Below, one piece after another: positions 35,592 through 45,219 of a stretch of DNA of 64,000 nt (position 1 is the stretch's first letter; each line of letters opens with the position of its first letter). A program made the position numbers and the translations under genes. The notes under the pieces are model-generated. The model saw only the letters and a program-made list of their open reading frames with translations. It had not been told where the DNA came from and did not search any database. Origin of the DNA: Murimonas intestini (GTDB lineage Bacteria; Bacillota; Clostridia; Lachnospirales; Lachnospiraceae); the NCBI GenBank assembly GCA_003148945.1, contig QGGY01000003.1, positions 372,001 through 436,000 on the forward strand, in the 5' to 3' direction.

Positions 35592-36415
35592 CACTTAAGG
35601 AAATATTAAAGGATACGAGACAGAAAAAATATGCGGTGCCTAATTTTAATGTATTTAATATTGAAATGCTTCAGGGAGTTCTAAATGCAGCACAGGATTT
35701 GCACTCGCCGGTCATCATTGCATACGGGGAAGGATTTAAGGATGTGATGCAGGTGGAAGATTTTCCGGGAATTGTTAAAACAGTTGGCGCTAAATATACA
35801 GTTCCGGTATGTATCCATCTGGACCATGCATTTACATATGAACTTATAGAGAGGGCTGTGCCATGCGGGTTTACGTCTGTGATGATAGATTCTTCAGATA
35901 AACCATTTGAAGAAAATATCAGGATCACACAGAAGGTAACAGATCTGTGCAGGCCGCTGGGTATATCAGTGGAATCAGAATTAGGGCATGTATCAGGCCT
36001 GGGAGATATGGTAGAAAATGATGACCACGTGTACACAGATGTGGATACAGCTGATATTTTTGTAGAGAAGACAGGGATCGATGCTCTGGCAGTGTCCATA
36101 GGGACGGCACATGGTGTCTACAGAGAGATACCGAAGCTGAGCGTAGACAGGCTTAAAGAACTTGCAGAACGCCTTGAACTGCCCCTTGTGCTTCACGGCG
36201 GTTCAGGATTGACAGATGAGCAGTTCAGAGAATGTGTAAGAGAAGGAATTTCAAAAGTAAATATACATACGGACCTGGCAATGGCAGCAAAGAAGAGGAT
36301 CGAGGCAGATATTGCAGAAAAAGGATATCTTGATTTATGTACCGTGGCCCAGGAAGGCGTATACGAAGAAGCAGTGAAAAAAATAAAGCTGTTCGGTTCA
36401 GAAAATAAGGCATAA
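35579..36415 (+). CDS. Class II (zinc) aldolase, FBA/IolJ/GatY-like
   Basis: 278 residues. The zinc histidines are in VCIHLDHAFTYE and IGTAHGVY plus LVLHGGSGL; the phosphate-binding GGSG and NIHTDL loops follow. ESELGHVSG carries the acidic residues of the metal site. Candidate substrates are tagatose- or fructose-1,6-bisphosphate or 2-deoxy-5-keto-gluconate 6-phosphate. ATG 35579 has AAGGAG 7-8 bases upstream and lies inside the kinase gene. With the neighbouring kinase it forms the phosphorylative branch of the locus. Confidence 0.9.
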   Translation: MELVTLKEILKDTRQKKYAVPNFNVFNIEMLQGVLNAAQDLHSPVIIAYGEGFKDVMQVEDFPGIVKTVGAKYTVPVCIHLDHAFTYELIERAVPCGFTSVMIDSSDKPFEENIRITQKVTDLCRPLGISVESELGHVSGLGDMVENDDHVYTDVDTADIFVEKTGIDALAVSIGTAHGVYREIPKLSVDRLKELAERLELPLVLHGGSGLTDEQFRECVREGISKVNIHTDLAMAAKKRIEADIAEKGYLDLCTVAQEGVYEEAVKKIKLFGSENKA

Positions 36416-36428
36416 CAGGAGGAAAATC

Positions 36429-37859
36429 ATGGAAATGTTAATTGGCGGCGCTAAAGTGGGAGCCAGCAATAATCAGACAATAGATGCAGTAAATCCGGCG
36501 ACTGGAGAGGTAATAGATACTTTTCCGTCAGCGTCAAAAGAGGATATTGAGAGATGCCTGGAAATCGCCCAGGCAGGAAAAGAAAAATGGGGCAGCATGT
36601 CTATGGATGACCGCTCTAAAATAATGAGAAGGATACCGGAAGTGTTCAGAGCCCATAAAGATGAACTGGCAGAACTGCTCTGCAGGGAAATGGGAAAGCC
36701 TATTTACCAGTGCGAAGATGACCTGGAAGTGACAGTGGGGATCTTTGAAAATATCGTGGAAGAGGCAAGACATCTTTTGGGAAGCTCCTTTATGGATCTC
36801 TCTTCAGGAGGAGAACTGGGCGATGTTCAGTTTACAGTATATGAACCGCTGGGAGTGGTAGTGTGCATTGCACCATTTAATTTCCCGTATGATACCCTTA
36901 CACAGAAGGTGGCAGCTGCCCTTATTATGGGTAACAGCATTGTGATCAAGCCGCCATCAGATGTGTCCCTGTCTCTGATCAGGTATACGGAGCTCTTACT
37001 GGAAGCAGGAGTACCGGGGGATGTGGCTCAGATCGTGACAGGACGCGGAAGTGTTCTCGGGGATTATCTTGTAAAGACACCGCTTGTAGATGCTATCAGC
37101 TTTACCGGAAGCACAGAGGTAGGCGTTAAGATATGTCAGGATTCTGCACCATATCTGCACAGGCTGATTATGGAGCTGGGCGGAAACGATCCGTTTATCA
37201 TCTTTGATGATGCCGATCTGGACCTGGCAGTAGAAGAATGCTGGATGAGGCTCCGCAATTCCGGTCAGACATGCTGTTCATCCAAGAGATACATCGTACA
37301 TAATTCAGTGAAGGATAAATTCTGTGAGAAACTGGTAGAGTGGCTGAAAGGCTTTAAGATGGGAGATCCTAAGTCACGGGAAACAGATATCGGCACTGTG
37401 ATCAATGAAAAAGCTGCGAAGGAAATAGAAGAGCAGATCGCCCACACAGTTTCCCAGGGAGCACGTCTTGTATATGGCGGCCAGAGGGATGGGGCTTTTG
37501 TTACACCGGCAGTACTTATGGATGTGACGAAAGACATGGATGTGGCAAAAGACATGGAGATATTCGGGCCTGTATTCCCAATCATCGGGTTTGATACAGA
37601 AGAAGAAGCTTTAAAGATCGCGAACCAGACCATTTATGGACTGAATGCAGGATGCCTTACAGCTGATATGACAAGGAGCCTTCGTGTGGCATCAAAACTG
37701 AAAGCTGGCACAGTAGTTTCTAACGGGTGCAGCACATGGAGAGGCCCTGAGATACCGTTTGGGGGTTACAAGATGAGCGGTATCGGAAGAGAGGGAGGCA
37801 GATACAGCCTTCTGACAATGTCCCAGGAAAAGACTATTGCTATCCGCCGTATAAAATAA
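36429..37859 (+). CDS. NAD(P)-dependent aldehyde dehydrogenase
   Basis: 476 residues, full-length ALDH. Visible are the cofactor segment VVVCIAPFNFPYDTLTQK, the Rossmann turn FTGSTEVG, the general base E249 (IMELGGNDP) and the catalytic cysteine C282 in NSGQTCCSSKR. The family oxidises small aldehydes such as lactaldehyde, glycolaldehyde or succinate semialdehyde. In this locus a lactaldehyde or glycolaldehyde product of an aldolase is the natural substrate. It is 13 bases after the aldolase. Confidence 0.92.
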   Translation: MEMLIGGAKVGASNNQTIDAVNPATGEVIDTFPSASKEDIERCLEIAQAGKEKWGSMSMDDRSKIMRRIPEVFRAHKDELAELLCREMGKPIYQCEDDLEVTVGIFENIVEEARHLLGSSFMDLSSGGELGDVQFTVYEPLGVVVCIAPFNFPYDTLTQKVAAALIMGNSIVIKPPSDVSLSLIRYTELLLEAGVPGDVAQIVTGRGSVLGDYLVKTPLVDAISFTGSTEVGVKICQDSAPYLHRLIMELGGNDPFIIFDDADLDLAVEECWMRLRNSGQTCCSSKRYIVHNSVKDKFCEKLVEWLKGFKMGDPKSRETDIGTVINEKAAKEIEEQIAHTVSQGARLVYGGQRDGAFVTPAVLMDVTKDMDVAKDMEIFGPVFPIIGFDTEEEALKIANQTIYGLNAGCLTADMTRSLRVASKLKAGTVVSNGCSTWRGPEIPFGGYKMSGIGREGGRYSLLTMSQEKTIAIRRIK

Positions 37860-37876
37860 GAGAGGAGTGTGCAGTC

Positions 37877-39271
37877 ATGTTTGGAGATTATAAAATCGTA
37901 TTAGGAGTAGCGCCTACAAGGAGAGATGTATTCCCTCCCAGAGAATTTGCGCTGAAGACAAAAGCCGCAGCCATGAAGAGGGTCTATGAGATTCTGGGAG
38001 ATATCCCTGATCTGGAAGTAGTGACCATCGAGGACCTTGTACCGGATGGACTGCTGATGGATATTGCAGATATACCAAAGATAGTGGACCGTTTCCAGAG
38101 CTGTCATGTAGATGCACTGTTTGTTCCTCATGTGAATTTCGGGCAGGAAGAAGCAGTGGCAAAGCTTGCAAAGGCATTAAATAAGCCGGTGCTTCTCTGG
38201 GGACCCAGGGATGAGGTGCCGCCGGAGGATTTTTCCACCAGGCAGTCAGATACACAATGCGGCCTGTTCGTGAGCGGAAAAGCTCTTAAGCGCCACAAGA
38301 TCCCATTCACATATATTGAAAACTGCTGGCTGGATGATCCGTCACTTCCGGGACAGATAGAAGATTTTATACGGACAGTCAGTGTAGTGAAAAAGTTCAG
38401 AGGCATGAGGATAGGGCAGGTGAGTGTTAGGCCCAGACAGTTTTTGAGCACCAGGATCAATGAAAACCAGCTGCTTGAAAAGTTCCAGGTGGATGTGGTT
38501 GCGCTGACTGCTGCAGAGGTGCTGGACGAGATAGAAGCTGTTCTGAAAGAAAAAGACGAAGAATTTAATAAGGTGCGCAAAGACATCTGTGACAATACAG
38601 ACCATACAGGCAACAGGGAAGAAGAGCTGGACAACATAACAGCCCTGGAATGCGCCTACTTAAGACTGGGCAGAAAGTACAACCTGGATGCCATCGCTGC
38701 TGACTGCTGGAGCACTTATCCAAAGCATCTGGGAATCGTTCCCTGCTTTGCTAACGGGGATACGACTGAAAAGGGGCTTCCGGTAGCGTGTGAATGTGAT
38801 GTTCACGGAGCGCTCACTACAGCACTGCTTTTTGCAGCTGCAAGAGGTGAGGGGACTGCATTTTTAGCTGATCTGACAATACGTCATCCATTTAATGATA
38901 ACGGGGAGCTTTTATGGCACTGCGGGCCATTCCCTAAATCACTTGCTAAAGACGGCGTGACACCGAAGCTGGTAGAATGCCAGGGACGCTATGAATTAAA
39001 GGGCGGCCCGCTGACAGTGGCAAGATTTGATGATGACGAGGGGAATTACCAGCTGTTCATTGATAATGCAAAGGGTGTTGACGGTCCTCCTACAGGCGGG
39101 AACTATTTATGGATGGAGACGGACAATTGGCCGGCATGGGAGCGCAAGCTGGTATGCGGACCATATATCCACCACATAGGAGTGATCCATGGCGACTATG
39201 CCCGGATATTGAGAGAAGCTGTAAAATATATGAACGGGGTCATGCCCGACAGAGCCAGCAGGGAAGATTGA
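37877..39271 (+). CDS. L-fucose/L-arabinose isomerase-family protein
   Basis: 464 residues. Shows the FucI/AraA-superfamily pattern: an N-terminal domain starting LGVAPTRRDVFP, ALFVPHVNFGQEEAVAKLA and LLWGPRDE in the middle, CWSTYPKHLGIVPC and ACECDVHGALTTALLFAAA in the catalytic region, and HHIGVIHGDY at the C-terminus. These enzymes convert aldoses to ketoses with manganese. It is shorter than true FucI (about 590 residues) and has no fucK/fucA partners, so the substrate is not L-fucose by default. A second, more distant member is at 58463-59950. Confidence 0.8.
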   Translation: MFGDYKIVLGVAPTRRDVFPPREFALKTKAAAMKRVYEILGDIPDLEVVTIEDLVPDGLLMDIADIPKIVDRFQSCHVDALFVPHVNFGQEEAVAKLAKALNKPVLLWGPRDEVPPEDFSTRQSDTQCGLFVSGKALKRHKIPFTYIENCWLDDPSLPGQIEDFIRTVSVVKKFRGMRIGQVSVRPRQFLSTRINENQLLEKFQVDVVALTAAEVLDEIEAVLKEKDEEFNKVRKDICDNTDHTGNREEELDNITALECAYLRLGRKYNLDAIAADCWSTYPKHLGIVPCFANGDTTEKGLPVACECDVHGALTTALLFAAARGEGTAFLADLTIRHPFNDNGELLWHCGPFPKSLAKDGVTPKLVECQGRYELKGGPLTVARFDDDEGNYQLFIDNAKGVDGPPTGGNYLWMETDNWPAWERKLVCGPYIHHIGVIHGDYARILREAVKYMNGVMPDRASRED

Positions 39272-39291
39272 ATCTGGCGGGAGGAGAAGAT

Positions 39292-40080
39292 ATGTTTCAG
39301 ATAGACCAGTTAAAAGAAAAGATAAAGAAGAATGGCGTGGTGGTAGGAACACATGTTAAATGGCCGGAAGGCAATATTGTGGAACTGTTTGCCATGGCCG
39401 GCTATGATTATATTTGGATCGACGGGGAACACAGCACTCTCGGGATCAATGATGTGAACTCTCATATCAGGATCGCCCAGTCAAATAATGCAGCGGCCTT
39501 TTACAGGGTGAGATGCAATGAGCCGGCAGTCGTTAAACCGATTCTGGAATTAGGGCCTGACGGGATCATTTTCCCCATGGTATGTACAGCAGAAGAGGCC
39601 AGGCGGGCTGTGGCCGCCTGCAAATATCCTGCGGCGGGAGTCAGGGGCTATGCCCCCGGCCGCGCCATAAAGTACGGGCTCATGGACCTTGATACTTATC
39701 TGGAAGAAACGAAGAAGATATGGACTATCATCCAGATAGAGCACATAGAGGCGGTTAAGAATCTGGATGAGATCCTTCAGGTGCCGGGTATAGATGCCAT
39801 AGTAGTAGGAATGATGGACCTGTCCGCATCTCTTGGAAAGCTGGGGCAGGTGGAAGATCCGTATGAGATGGAGCTGCTGGATACGATCGCAGAAAAGACA
39901 AAAAAAGCAGGGCTGCCATTTGGTGTCTCCATGGGATATAACCCGAAGATCGTCCAGGATTGGATAAGGCGGGGAGCAAGCCTGATCTCTGTGGGAGGGG
40001 AAGAAGAGTTCCTCTGCAGGATGGCAAGAAAGACTCTTGAGGAAATGAGAGAGTTTGGAGAAAGAGGAAATATAGAATGA
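39292..40080 (+). CDS. HpcH/HpaI-family 2-keto-acid aldolase
   Basis: 262 residues, class II metal-dependent aldolase barrel. Motifs: GTHVKWPEGNIVELFAMAGY, WIDGEHSTLG with the catalytic histidine, GPDGIIFPMV, VRGYAPGRA, the metal ligands in IQIEHIEAV (E) and VGMMDLSASLG (D). Relatives such as RhmA (2-keto-3-deoxyrhamnonate aldolase) and GarL cleave 2-keto-3-deoxy sugar acids to pyruvate and an aldehyde. The dehydratase that would make such an acid is the next gene, overlapping by four bases. ATG 39292 has GGAGGAG upstream. Confidence 0.92.
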   Translation: MFQIDQLKEKIKKNGVVVGTHVKWPEGNIVELFAMAGYDYIWIDGEHSTLGINDVNSHIRIAQSNNAAAFYRVRCNEPAVVKPILELGPDGIIFPMVCTAEEARRAVAACKYPAAGVRGYAPGRAIKYGLMDLDTYLEETKKIWTIIQIEHIEAVKNLDEILQVPGIDAIVVGMMDLSASLGKLGQVEDPYEMELLDTIAEKTKKAGLPFGVSMGYNPKIVQDWIRRGASLISVGGEEEFLCRMARKTLEEMREFGERGNIE

Positions 40081-41195
40081 AAATCATAAATGTGACATTG
40101 ACATTGTTTCCGTGGAAGGGGCTTGAAGAGGCAGAAGACGCCGCTTATAAAAAAGAGCTGACGGGCAGCATCAGCCTGGGACTGTTGCGTATCTATACTG
40201 ATGAGGGAATAGAGGGACATGCCTTTTTAGGTTCTTCTGTGTACTCTGCAGAACAGGATGGGGCCAGTCTGATAGCGTCATTAAAGCCTGTACTCATGGG
40301 AAAAGATCCGCTTATGCGGGAAAGCCTGTATAAGGAGCTGATCAGCTGGCAGAGGCTCCGCAATACTACATTCAGAGCTGTGGGAGCAGTGGATATTGCC
40401 CTGTGGGATATAGCAGGAAAAGCGGCGGGCATGCCGATCTACAGGCTGATCGGAGGAAGCAGGGAGCAGATAGCTGCTTATGCAAGCTCCCAGGTGCTGC
40501 CGGACATTGAAACTTATGTGGATGAAGTGAAGCGTTATCAGGATATGAATTGGAAAGCCTATAAGATCCATCCCCCTGTGCGCGACTACAGGGAAGATAT
40601 AAGGATCTGTGAAGCGGTCAGGGAGGCAGCAGGTGATGGATATGCGCTGATGCTGGATTCCATGTGGGCTTACAGCTATCCCCAGGCCGTGACAGTAGGA
40701 CGGGAACTGGAAAGGCTGTCTTATGAGTGGTTTGAAGATCCGCTGCCTGAGCATGACCTGTATAATTACAGCAAGCTGTGCGAACAGCTGGATATACCTG
40801 TCATGGCTACGGAGTATCCTGGCGGGGACTTAAAGAGCTACACTCCCTGGCTGATGGCAAAGGCAACCGATAAGCTCAGAGGCGATGTGGCTGTAAAGGG
40901 AGGGATCACAGCTCTTATAAAGGCGGCAGCTCTGGCAGAAGCCTTTGGTATGGAATATGAGATCCATCATGGAGCCAATTCCCTGAATAATGTTGCAAAT
41001 CTTCACGTGGCCCTGGCTGTGGGAAATTGCTCTTATTTTGAGGTAATGCTGCCGGATATCAACCAGAAGTATGGGATGGCTGAAGAGATCGTGGTAGATG
41101 AGATGGGAATGGTGAACGCGCCTGAGGGCAGCGGACTTGGCATGGCGATCGATATGGAGCGTATCCTGCACGATAAGACGGCGGTACTTGAATAG
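40077..41195 (+). CDS. Enolase-superfamily sugar-acid dehydratase
   Basis: 372 residues, mandelate racemase/muconate lactonising enzyme fold: capping domain then barrel. Magnesium ligands D194 (LMLDSMWAY), E220 (EWFEDPLP) and E246 (VMATEYPGG). The acid-base pair D270 (RGDVAVKGG) and H297 (YEIHHGAN) is present. On the other side the usual KxK is K163-x-H165 (KAYKIHP). This suggests an acid-sugar dehydratase producing a 2-keto-3-deoxy acid for the aldolase whose gene overlaps upstream (ATGA). Which acid is unknown. Confidence 0.9.
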   Translation: MKIINVTLTLFPWKGLEEAEDAAYKKELTGSISLGLLRIYTDEGIEGHAFLGSSVYSAEQDGASLIASLKPVLMGKDPLMRESLYKELISWQRLRNTTFRAVGAVDIALWDIAGKAAGMPIYRLIGGSREQIAAYASSQVLPDIETYVDEVKRYQDMNWKAYKIHPPVRDYREDIRICEAVREAAGDGYALMLDSMWAYSYPQAVTVGRELERLSYEWFEDPLPEHDLYNYSKLCEQLDIPVMATEYPGGDLKSYTPWLMAKATDKLRGDVAVKGGITALIKAAALAEAFGMEYEIHHGANSLNNVANLHVALAVGNCSYFEVMLPDINQKYGMAEEIVVDEMGMVNAPEGSGLGMAIDMERILHDKTAVLE

Positions 41196-41211
41196 GAGGT
41201 TTGATGCAAGA

Positions 41212-42345
41212 ATGAAAAAGTATAGGGTTGGAATCGTTGGAATGGGGTTTATCGGATGCGCTCATGCTGATGCGCTCCACAGGCTGGGAAATGTGGAGAT
41301 TGCTGCTGTATGTGACGAGGCTGACATGTCCCGGAGAAAACAGATCATACAGGATGCAGCAGTGTATCGGGATTATAAAGAGATGTTTGAAAAGGAACAG
41401 TTGGATGCAGTACACATCTGTACGCCCAATAAGCTGCATTTTCCGGTAGCAAAAGAGGCACTCAGGAGGGGGATCGCAGCAGTGTGCGAGAAACCGTTCA
41501 CATGGTCCCTTGCGGAGGCGGAAGAACTGGCGGAACTGGCGGAAAAAGGAAAGGTTCCAAACTATATAAATTATTGCAACCGTTTCTATCCCATGGTACG
41601 TGAACTTAAGTCCAGAATATCAAAAGGAGCGCTTGGAGAACTGATCTCAGCAGAGGGGGGCTATTGGCAGGACTGTCTTCTGTATGATACAGATTTCTCA
41701 TGGCGTATGCTGGCAGAAAATTCAGGGAAGACCAGGACGATCGGAGATCTGGGTTCCCACTGGTTTGACCTGCTGGAGCATTTGACGGGGCAGAAGGTGA
41801 CAGCGGTACTGGGACAGTTTAAGGTGCAGTATTCTGAGAGGAAGAGAAGCCTTGGGTATCATGAGATGTTTAAAAAACAGGAAGAAACCGGGTGCATGGA
41901 AAACGTGGCGGTAGATACAGAGGATATGGCAAATGTCCTGTTTAAAATGGATAATGGCGCTGTAGGCAATGCCATGTTTTCACAGATGTGTGCGGGAAGG
42001 AAGAATGAATTGTGGATCAATCTGGATGGCACACAGGCTTCCTTTAACTGGAATCTGGAAAAGCCTGAAGAACTGCGGATCGGCAAGAGAGGGGAAGGTG
42101 TCCTGATATCCAGAAAGGACGCAGAGACCCTGGATGAAGCTGCCATGGCTTTCGCAGGTTATCCGGCCGGGCATACAGAGGGGTTTGCGGACGCCATCTA
42201 TCACGGATTCAGGCAGTTCTATGATTCAATGGAAAAAGGAAAAGGCGCGGCTGTCTATGCGGATTTCCAGGACGGCCGCAGGAGTATGCTGCTGAATGAA
42301 AAAATTTACGAGAGCGCATGTAAAGAACAATGGGTGCGCATATAA
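41212..42345 (+). CDS. Gfo/Idh/MocA-family oxidoreductase (first of two)
   Basis: 377 residues. N-terminal NAD(P) fold: RVGIVGMGFIGCAHADALHRLG and HICTPNKLHFPVAKEALRRG. The EKP motif (AVCEKPFTWS) provides the catalytic lysine, and GDLGSHWFDLLEHLTG the usual downstream histidine. AGGAGG lies 12 bases upstream of the ATG, a little far; the nearer ATG at 41203 is out of frame. Relatives oxidise sugars at C3, inositol (IolG) or glycosides (DgpA-type). A second one follows directly. Confidence 0.93.
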   Translation: MKKYRVGIVGMGFIGCAHADALHRLGNVEIAAVCDEADMSRRKQIIQDAAVYRDYKEMFEKEQLDAVHICTPNKLHFPVAKEALRRGIAAVCEKPFTWSLAEAEELAELAEKGKVPNYINYCNRFYPMVRELKSRISKGALGELISAEGGYWQDCLLYDTDFSWRMLAENSGKTRTIGDLGSHWFDLLEHLTGQKVTAVLGQFKVQYSERKRSLGYHEMFKKQEETGCMENVAVDTEDMANVLFKMDNGAVGNAMFSQMCAGRKNELWINLDGTQASFNWNLEKPEELRIGKRGEGVLISRKDAETLDEAAMAFAGYPAGHTEGFADAIYHGFRQFYDSMEKGKGAAVYADFQDGRRSMLLNEKIYESACKEQWVRI

Positions 42346-42397
42346 GGTACTGTTCATGGGGCAATGAATAACAACTATATAAGCCGGAGGAGATAAG

Positions 42398-43576
42398 ATG
42401 AATTTAGAACCATTTGGTGTAGGAGTAATTGGGGCAGGGGAAATCAGCTATACATATCTCTATAACATGACAAGGACATTCGATATCCTGAATGTGATCG
42501 GAATCGCTGACATGAAGGAAGACAGAAGCCTGGAGCGTGCACAGCAGTTTGGAATCAGCCAGATGAGCGTAGAAGAGCTCCTGTCTGATCCCAGGATCGA
42601 CATTGTGGTGAACCTGACATATCCCAGTTCCCATTATGATCTGAATAAACGTGCTTTAGAAGCAGGAAAGCATGTTTATTGCGAAAAGACGATCGCAGAT
42701 ACATATGAGCATGCAAAAGAACTGCTGGAACTGGCGGAAAGCTCAGGCCTGTATCTGGGTGCCACACCTGATACATTTCTGGGCGGAGGATGGCAGACCT
42801 GCAGGAAGCTGATTGATGACGGCATGATCGGGGAGCCTGTTATGGTAAATGCCCATCTTGTCAGGAGCTATCAGACTTCAGGAAAGGATCCCTTCCCCAG
42901 GCCGGGAGGCATGTGGGTGCCGGGCAGCGCCATTCCGTATGATATGGGGGCATATTACGTGCACGCACTTGTTAACTTACTGGGGCCGGTTAAAAAAGTT
43001 TCCGGGTTCTCCAGGAGATATAAAAAATATTTTACACATCCGTGCAATGAGCATTATAAAGAAGAAGTTACAGTGAGCGCCCCAACTGTTCTGACAGGCA
43101 CTCTGCAGTTTGCAGGAGGCTGTATCGGCACCTTATGCATCACCTCGGAAGGCGCCATTACAGATACAGCGGTTGTGATACATGGTACAGAAGGTTCTCT
43201 CTACTGCCCGGATCCGAACTTTTTCGGAGATGAGATATATCTCATCCGCAAAGGGGATACACAGAAATATAAAATGCCTTTCACTCACGGTTTTGTGGAT
43301 ATGGATGAAAACACTCCGCCTTTTACAGGAAAGCGGGAAGCCTGCCATAACAGCGTAAGGGGAATCGGCGTGGCGGATATGGCATGGGCTATCCGCAATC
43401 ACAGAAAGGCCAGGGCAAACGGCGAATTGGGAGTCCATGCTCTGGAAATTATAGAAGGAATTGACAAAAGCTGCCTGGAAGGCAGGACGATCGAACTCTC
43501 ATCACAGCCGGAACAGCCTAAACCTCTGCCTCATGGATATTTTGGGGAAGATGCAGAAAGCTGCCTGGATGATTGA
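42398..43576 (+). CDS. Gfo/Idh/MocA-family oxidoreductase (second of two)
   Basis: 392 residues. Begins FGVGVIGAGEISYTYLYNMT, the dinucleotide fold, with catalytic EKT (HVYCEKTIADTYEHA, where most members have EKP) and YDMGAYYVHALVNLLGP supplying the catalytic-site residues. It is clearly not a recent duplicate of the preceding gene. GGAGGA precedes the ATG. Two oxidoreductases of this family in a row, followed by TIM-barrel epimerase-like genes, is the arrangement of oxidation/elimination modules acting on 3-keto glycosides and of inositol catabolism. Confidence 0.92.
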   Translation: MNLEPFGVGVIGAGEISYTYLYNMTRTFDILNVIGIADMKEDRSLERAQQFGISQMSVEELLSDPRIDIVVNLTYPSSHYDLNKRALEAGKHVYCEKTIADTYEHAKELLELAESSGLYLGATPDTFLGGGWQTCRKLIDDGMIGEPVMVNAHLVRSYQTSGKDPFPRPGGMWVPGSAIPYDMGAYYVHALVNLLGPVKKVSGFSRRYKKYFTHPCNEHYKEEVTVSAPTVLTGTLQFAGGCIGTLCITSEGAITDTAVVIHGTEGSLYCPDPNFFGDEIYLIRKGDTQKYKMPFTHGFVDMDENTPPFTGKREACHNSVRGIGVADMAWAIRNHRKARANGELGVHALEIIEGIDKSCLEGRTIELSSQPEQPKPLPHGYFGEDAESCLDD

Positions 43577-43595
43577 CAGACAGGAGGTAAAAGAT

Positions 43596-44399
43596 GTGTC
43601 TATGACAAAGATTTCATTGCAGCTGTACTCTGTACGGGAGCATACACAGACGCCGGAGGACTTAAAAGAGACATTAAAAAAATTAAGAAATATAGGCTAT
43701 CAGGCTATCCAGGGCGGAAGAGCCGCAGGAATGACGAAGGAAGAATATAAGGAGGTCCTGGACAGCCTGGGGATCAGTATGACAAGCTATGCCGCTGATC
43801 TGCCGGAAATTGCCGGAGATTTAAAAGGATATATTGAGGACTGCCATTATTTTGGACAGGATGAGATCATGATCGGCTGTCTTCCGGCAGAGTACCGGAG
43901 AGATGAGGATACCTACAGGCAGGGGATAGCCAAAATGAACGAAGTGGGACGGGAACTTAAAAAAGAAGGTATTTATTTAAGCTTCCACAATCATGCACAG
44001 GAATTCCGGCGTTTTGCAAAAAGCGGACGCAGGGCTGCGGATATGATTTTTGAGGAGACAGACCCTCAGGCAGTACGCTTTATCTGGGATACGCACTGGA
44101 TAGCGGCAGGCGGCGAGGATGTATTGGAATGGATCAGAAAAAGCCAGGGCAGAATGCAGTATCTGCATGTGAAAGACCTGCGGGTAACTTATTCTGCCAT
44201 GGCCTCAGATACAGAGTATGTCCGCAAAGAGTGGGCTGAGATAGGGGAAGGAAACCTTCCATGGGAGCAGATCATCAGGCTGGGAGAATCCCTTGGCATC
44301 AAAGCTTACATTGTAGAACAGGATCAGACATATGAGAGGGATCCTTTTGATGCGGTGGAGATTTCATATAAAAAACTAAGAAAACTGGGTTTAAAGTAG
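43596..44399 (+). CDS. Xylose-isomerase-like TIM-barrel protein (first of three)
   Basis: 267 residues. The AP-endonuclease-2/IolE-type barrel with a full metal site by comparison with its neighbour: E136 (FHNHAQEFRRF), D165 and H167 (FIWDTHWIAAGGE), H191 (YLHVKDL) and E241 (YIVEQDQT). Family members isomerise, epimerise or dehydrate keto sugars, and some eliminate aglycones from 3-keto glycosides. I prefer the GTG start at 43596, 8 bases after AGGAGG, over the ATG at 43602 (14 bases). Confidence 0.88.
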   Translation: MSMTKISLQLYSVREHTQTPEDLKETLKKLRNIGYQAIQGGRAAGMTKEEYKEVLDSLGISMTSYAADLPEIAGDLKGYIEDCHYFGQDEIMIGCLPAEYRRDEDTYRQGIAKMNEVGRELKKEGIYLSFHNHAQEFRRFAKSGRRAADMIFEETDPQAVRFIWDTHWIAAGGEDVLEWIRKSQGRMQYLHVKDLRVTYSAMASDTEYVRKEWAEIGEGNLPWEQIIRLGESLGIKAYIVEQDQTYERDPFDAVEISYKKLRKLGLK

Positions 44400-44411
44400 A
44401 GGAGGAATATT

Positions 44412-45197
44412 ATGCCAATCGGAGTATGTGGATGGACTATCAGGGATTACATATTTACAGAGAAACAGACAAGGGAAACACTGAAAAAAATAGCAGATAT
44501 GGGATATAAGGGAGTTGAATTAGGACAGAGAGAATTCTGGACGCCTGCCCAGCAGAAGGAGGCTCTTGATGAATACGGCCTTCAGGCGATCACAATTGAC
44601 GGAGATCTGGCAAATCCGGAAGAAATCATAAAGAAAGCAGAAATTGTCAAATGCAGTTCTGTCTGTCTGAAGTCTATTCCAGGAAATATGATGGGGAGCC
44701 CTGAGGGCTTTATGGCTTACGCGGAGATGGTAAATAAACTGGCAGAGCCTTACAAGGGGACAGGGATCCATTTTATTTACCATAACCATGCCCAGGAGCT
44801 GCGCAATTTCCCTGAACTTGACGGAAAGACAGGACTGGATATTCTCATAGAGAATACAGATCCGGACGTTGTGTGGTTCCAGATAGATGTACACTGGCTG
44901 GTAGCCGGAGGCGGAGATCCTGTACAGTGGCTGAAAAAGCTGAAGGGAAGAACAAGCATAATCCACTATAAAGATTATGGGATCGACTTCAGATGCAGGG
45001 AGACGAGCCTGGGAAATGTGCCAAGACAGTTCCTGGAAGTAGGCCAGGGAAATATAAACTGGGAACCGATTACAAAGGCATGCTATGAAAACGGGATCGA
45101 GTGGTTCTCTGTAGAGCAGGATCAGACAGCAAGAGATCCGTTTACAAGCCTTCAGATTTCCCTTAATTATATGCGGGACAAACTGAACATCGAGTGA
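44412..45197 (+). CDS. Xylose-isomerase-like TIM-barrel protein (second of three)
   Basis: 261 residues, homologous to the previous gene over its whole length, with shared HNHAQE, EWI/QWL and VEQDQT...RDPF segments. The presumed metal ligands are E129, D159, H185 and E235, all conserved. AGGAGG precedes the ATG, 12 bases after the previous stop. It may form a heteromer with, or act in series after, the first barrel. Confidence 0.88.
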   Translation: MPIGVCGWTIRDYIFTEKQTRETLKKIADMGYKGVELGQREFWTPAQQKEALDEYGLQAITIDGDLANPEEIIKKAEIVKCSSVCLKSIPGNMMGSPEGFMAYAEMVNKLAEPYKGTGIHFIYHNHAQELRNFPELDGKTGLDILIENTDPDVVWFQIDVHWLVAGGGDPVQWLKKLKGRTSIIHYKDYGIDFRCRETSLGNVPRQFLEVGQGNINWEPITKACYENGIEWFSVEQDQTARDPFTSLQISLNYMRDKLNIE

Positions 45198-45219
45198 TGT
45201 AAAAGGAGGAGGTAGAAAC

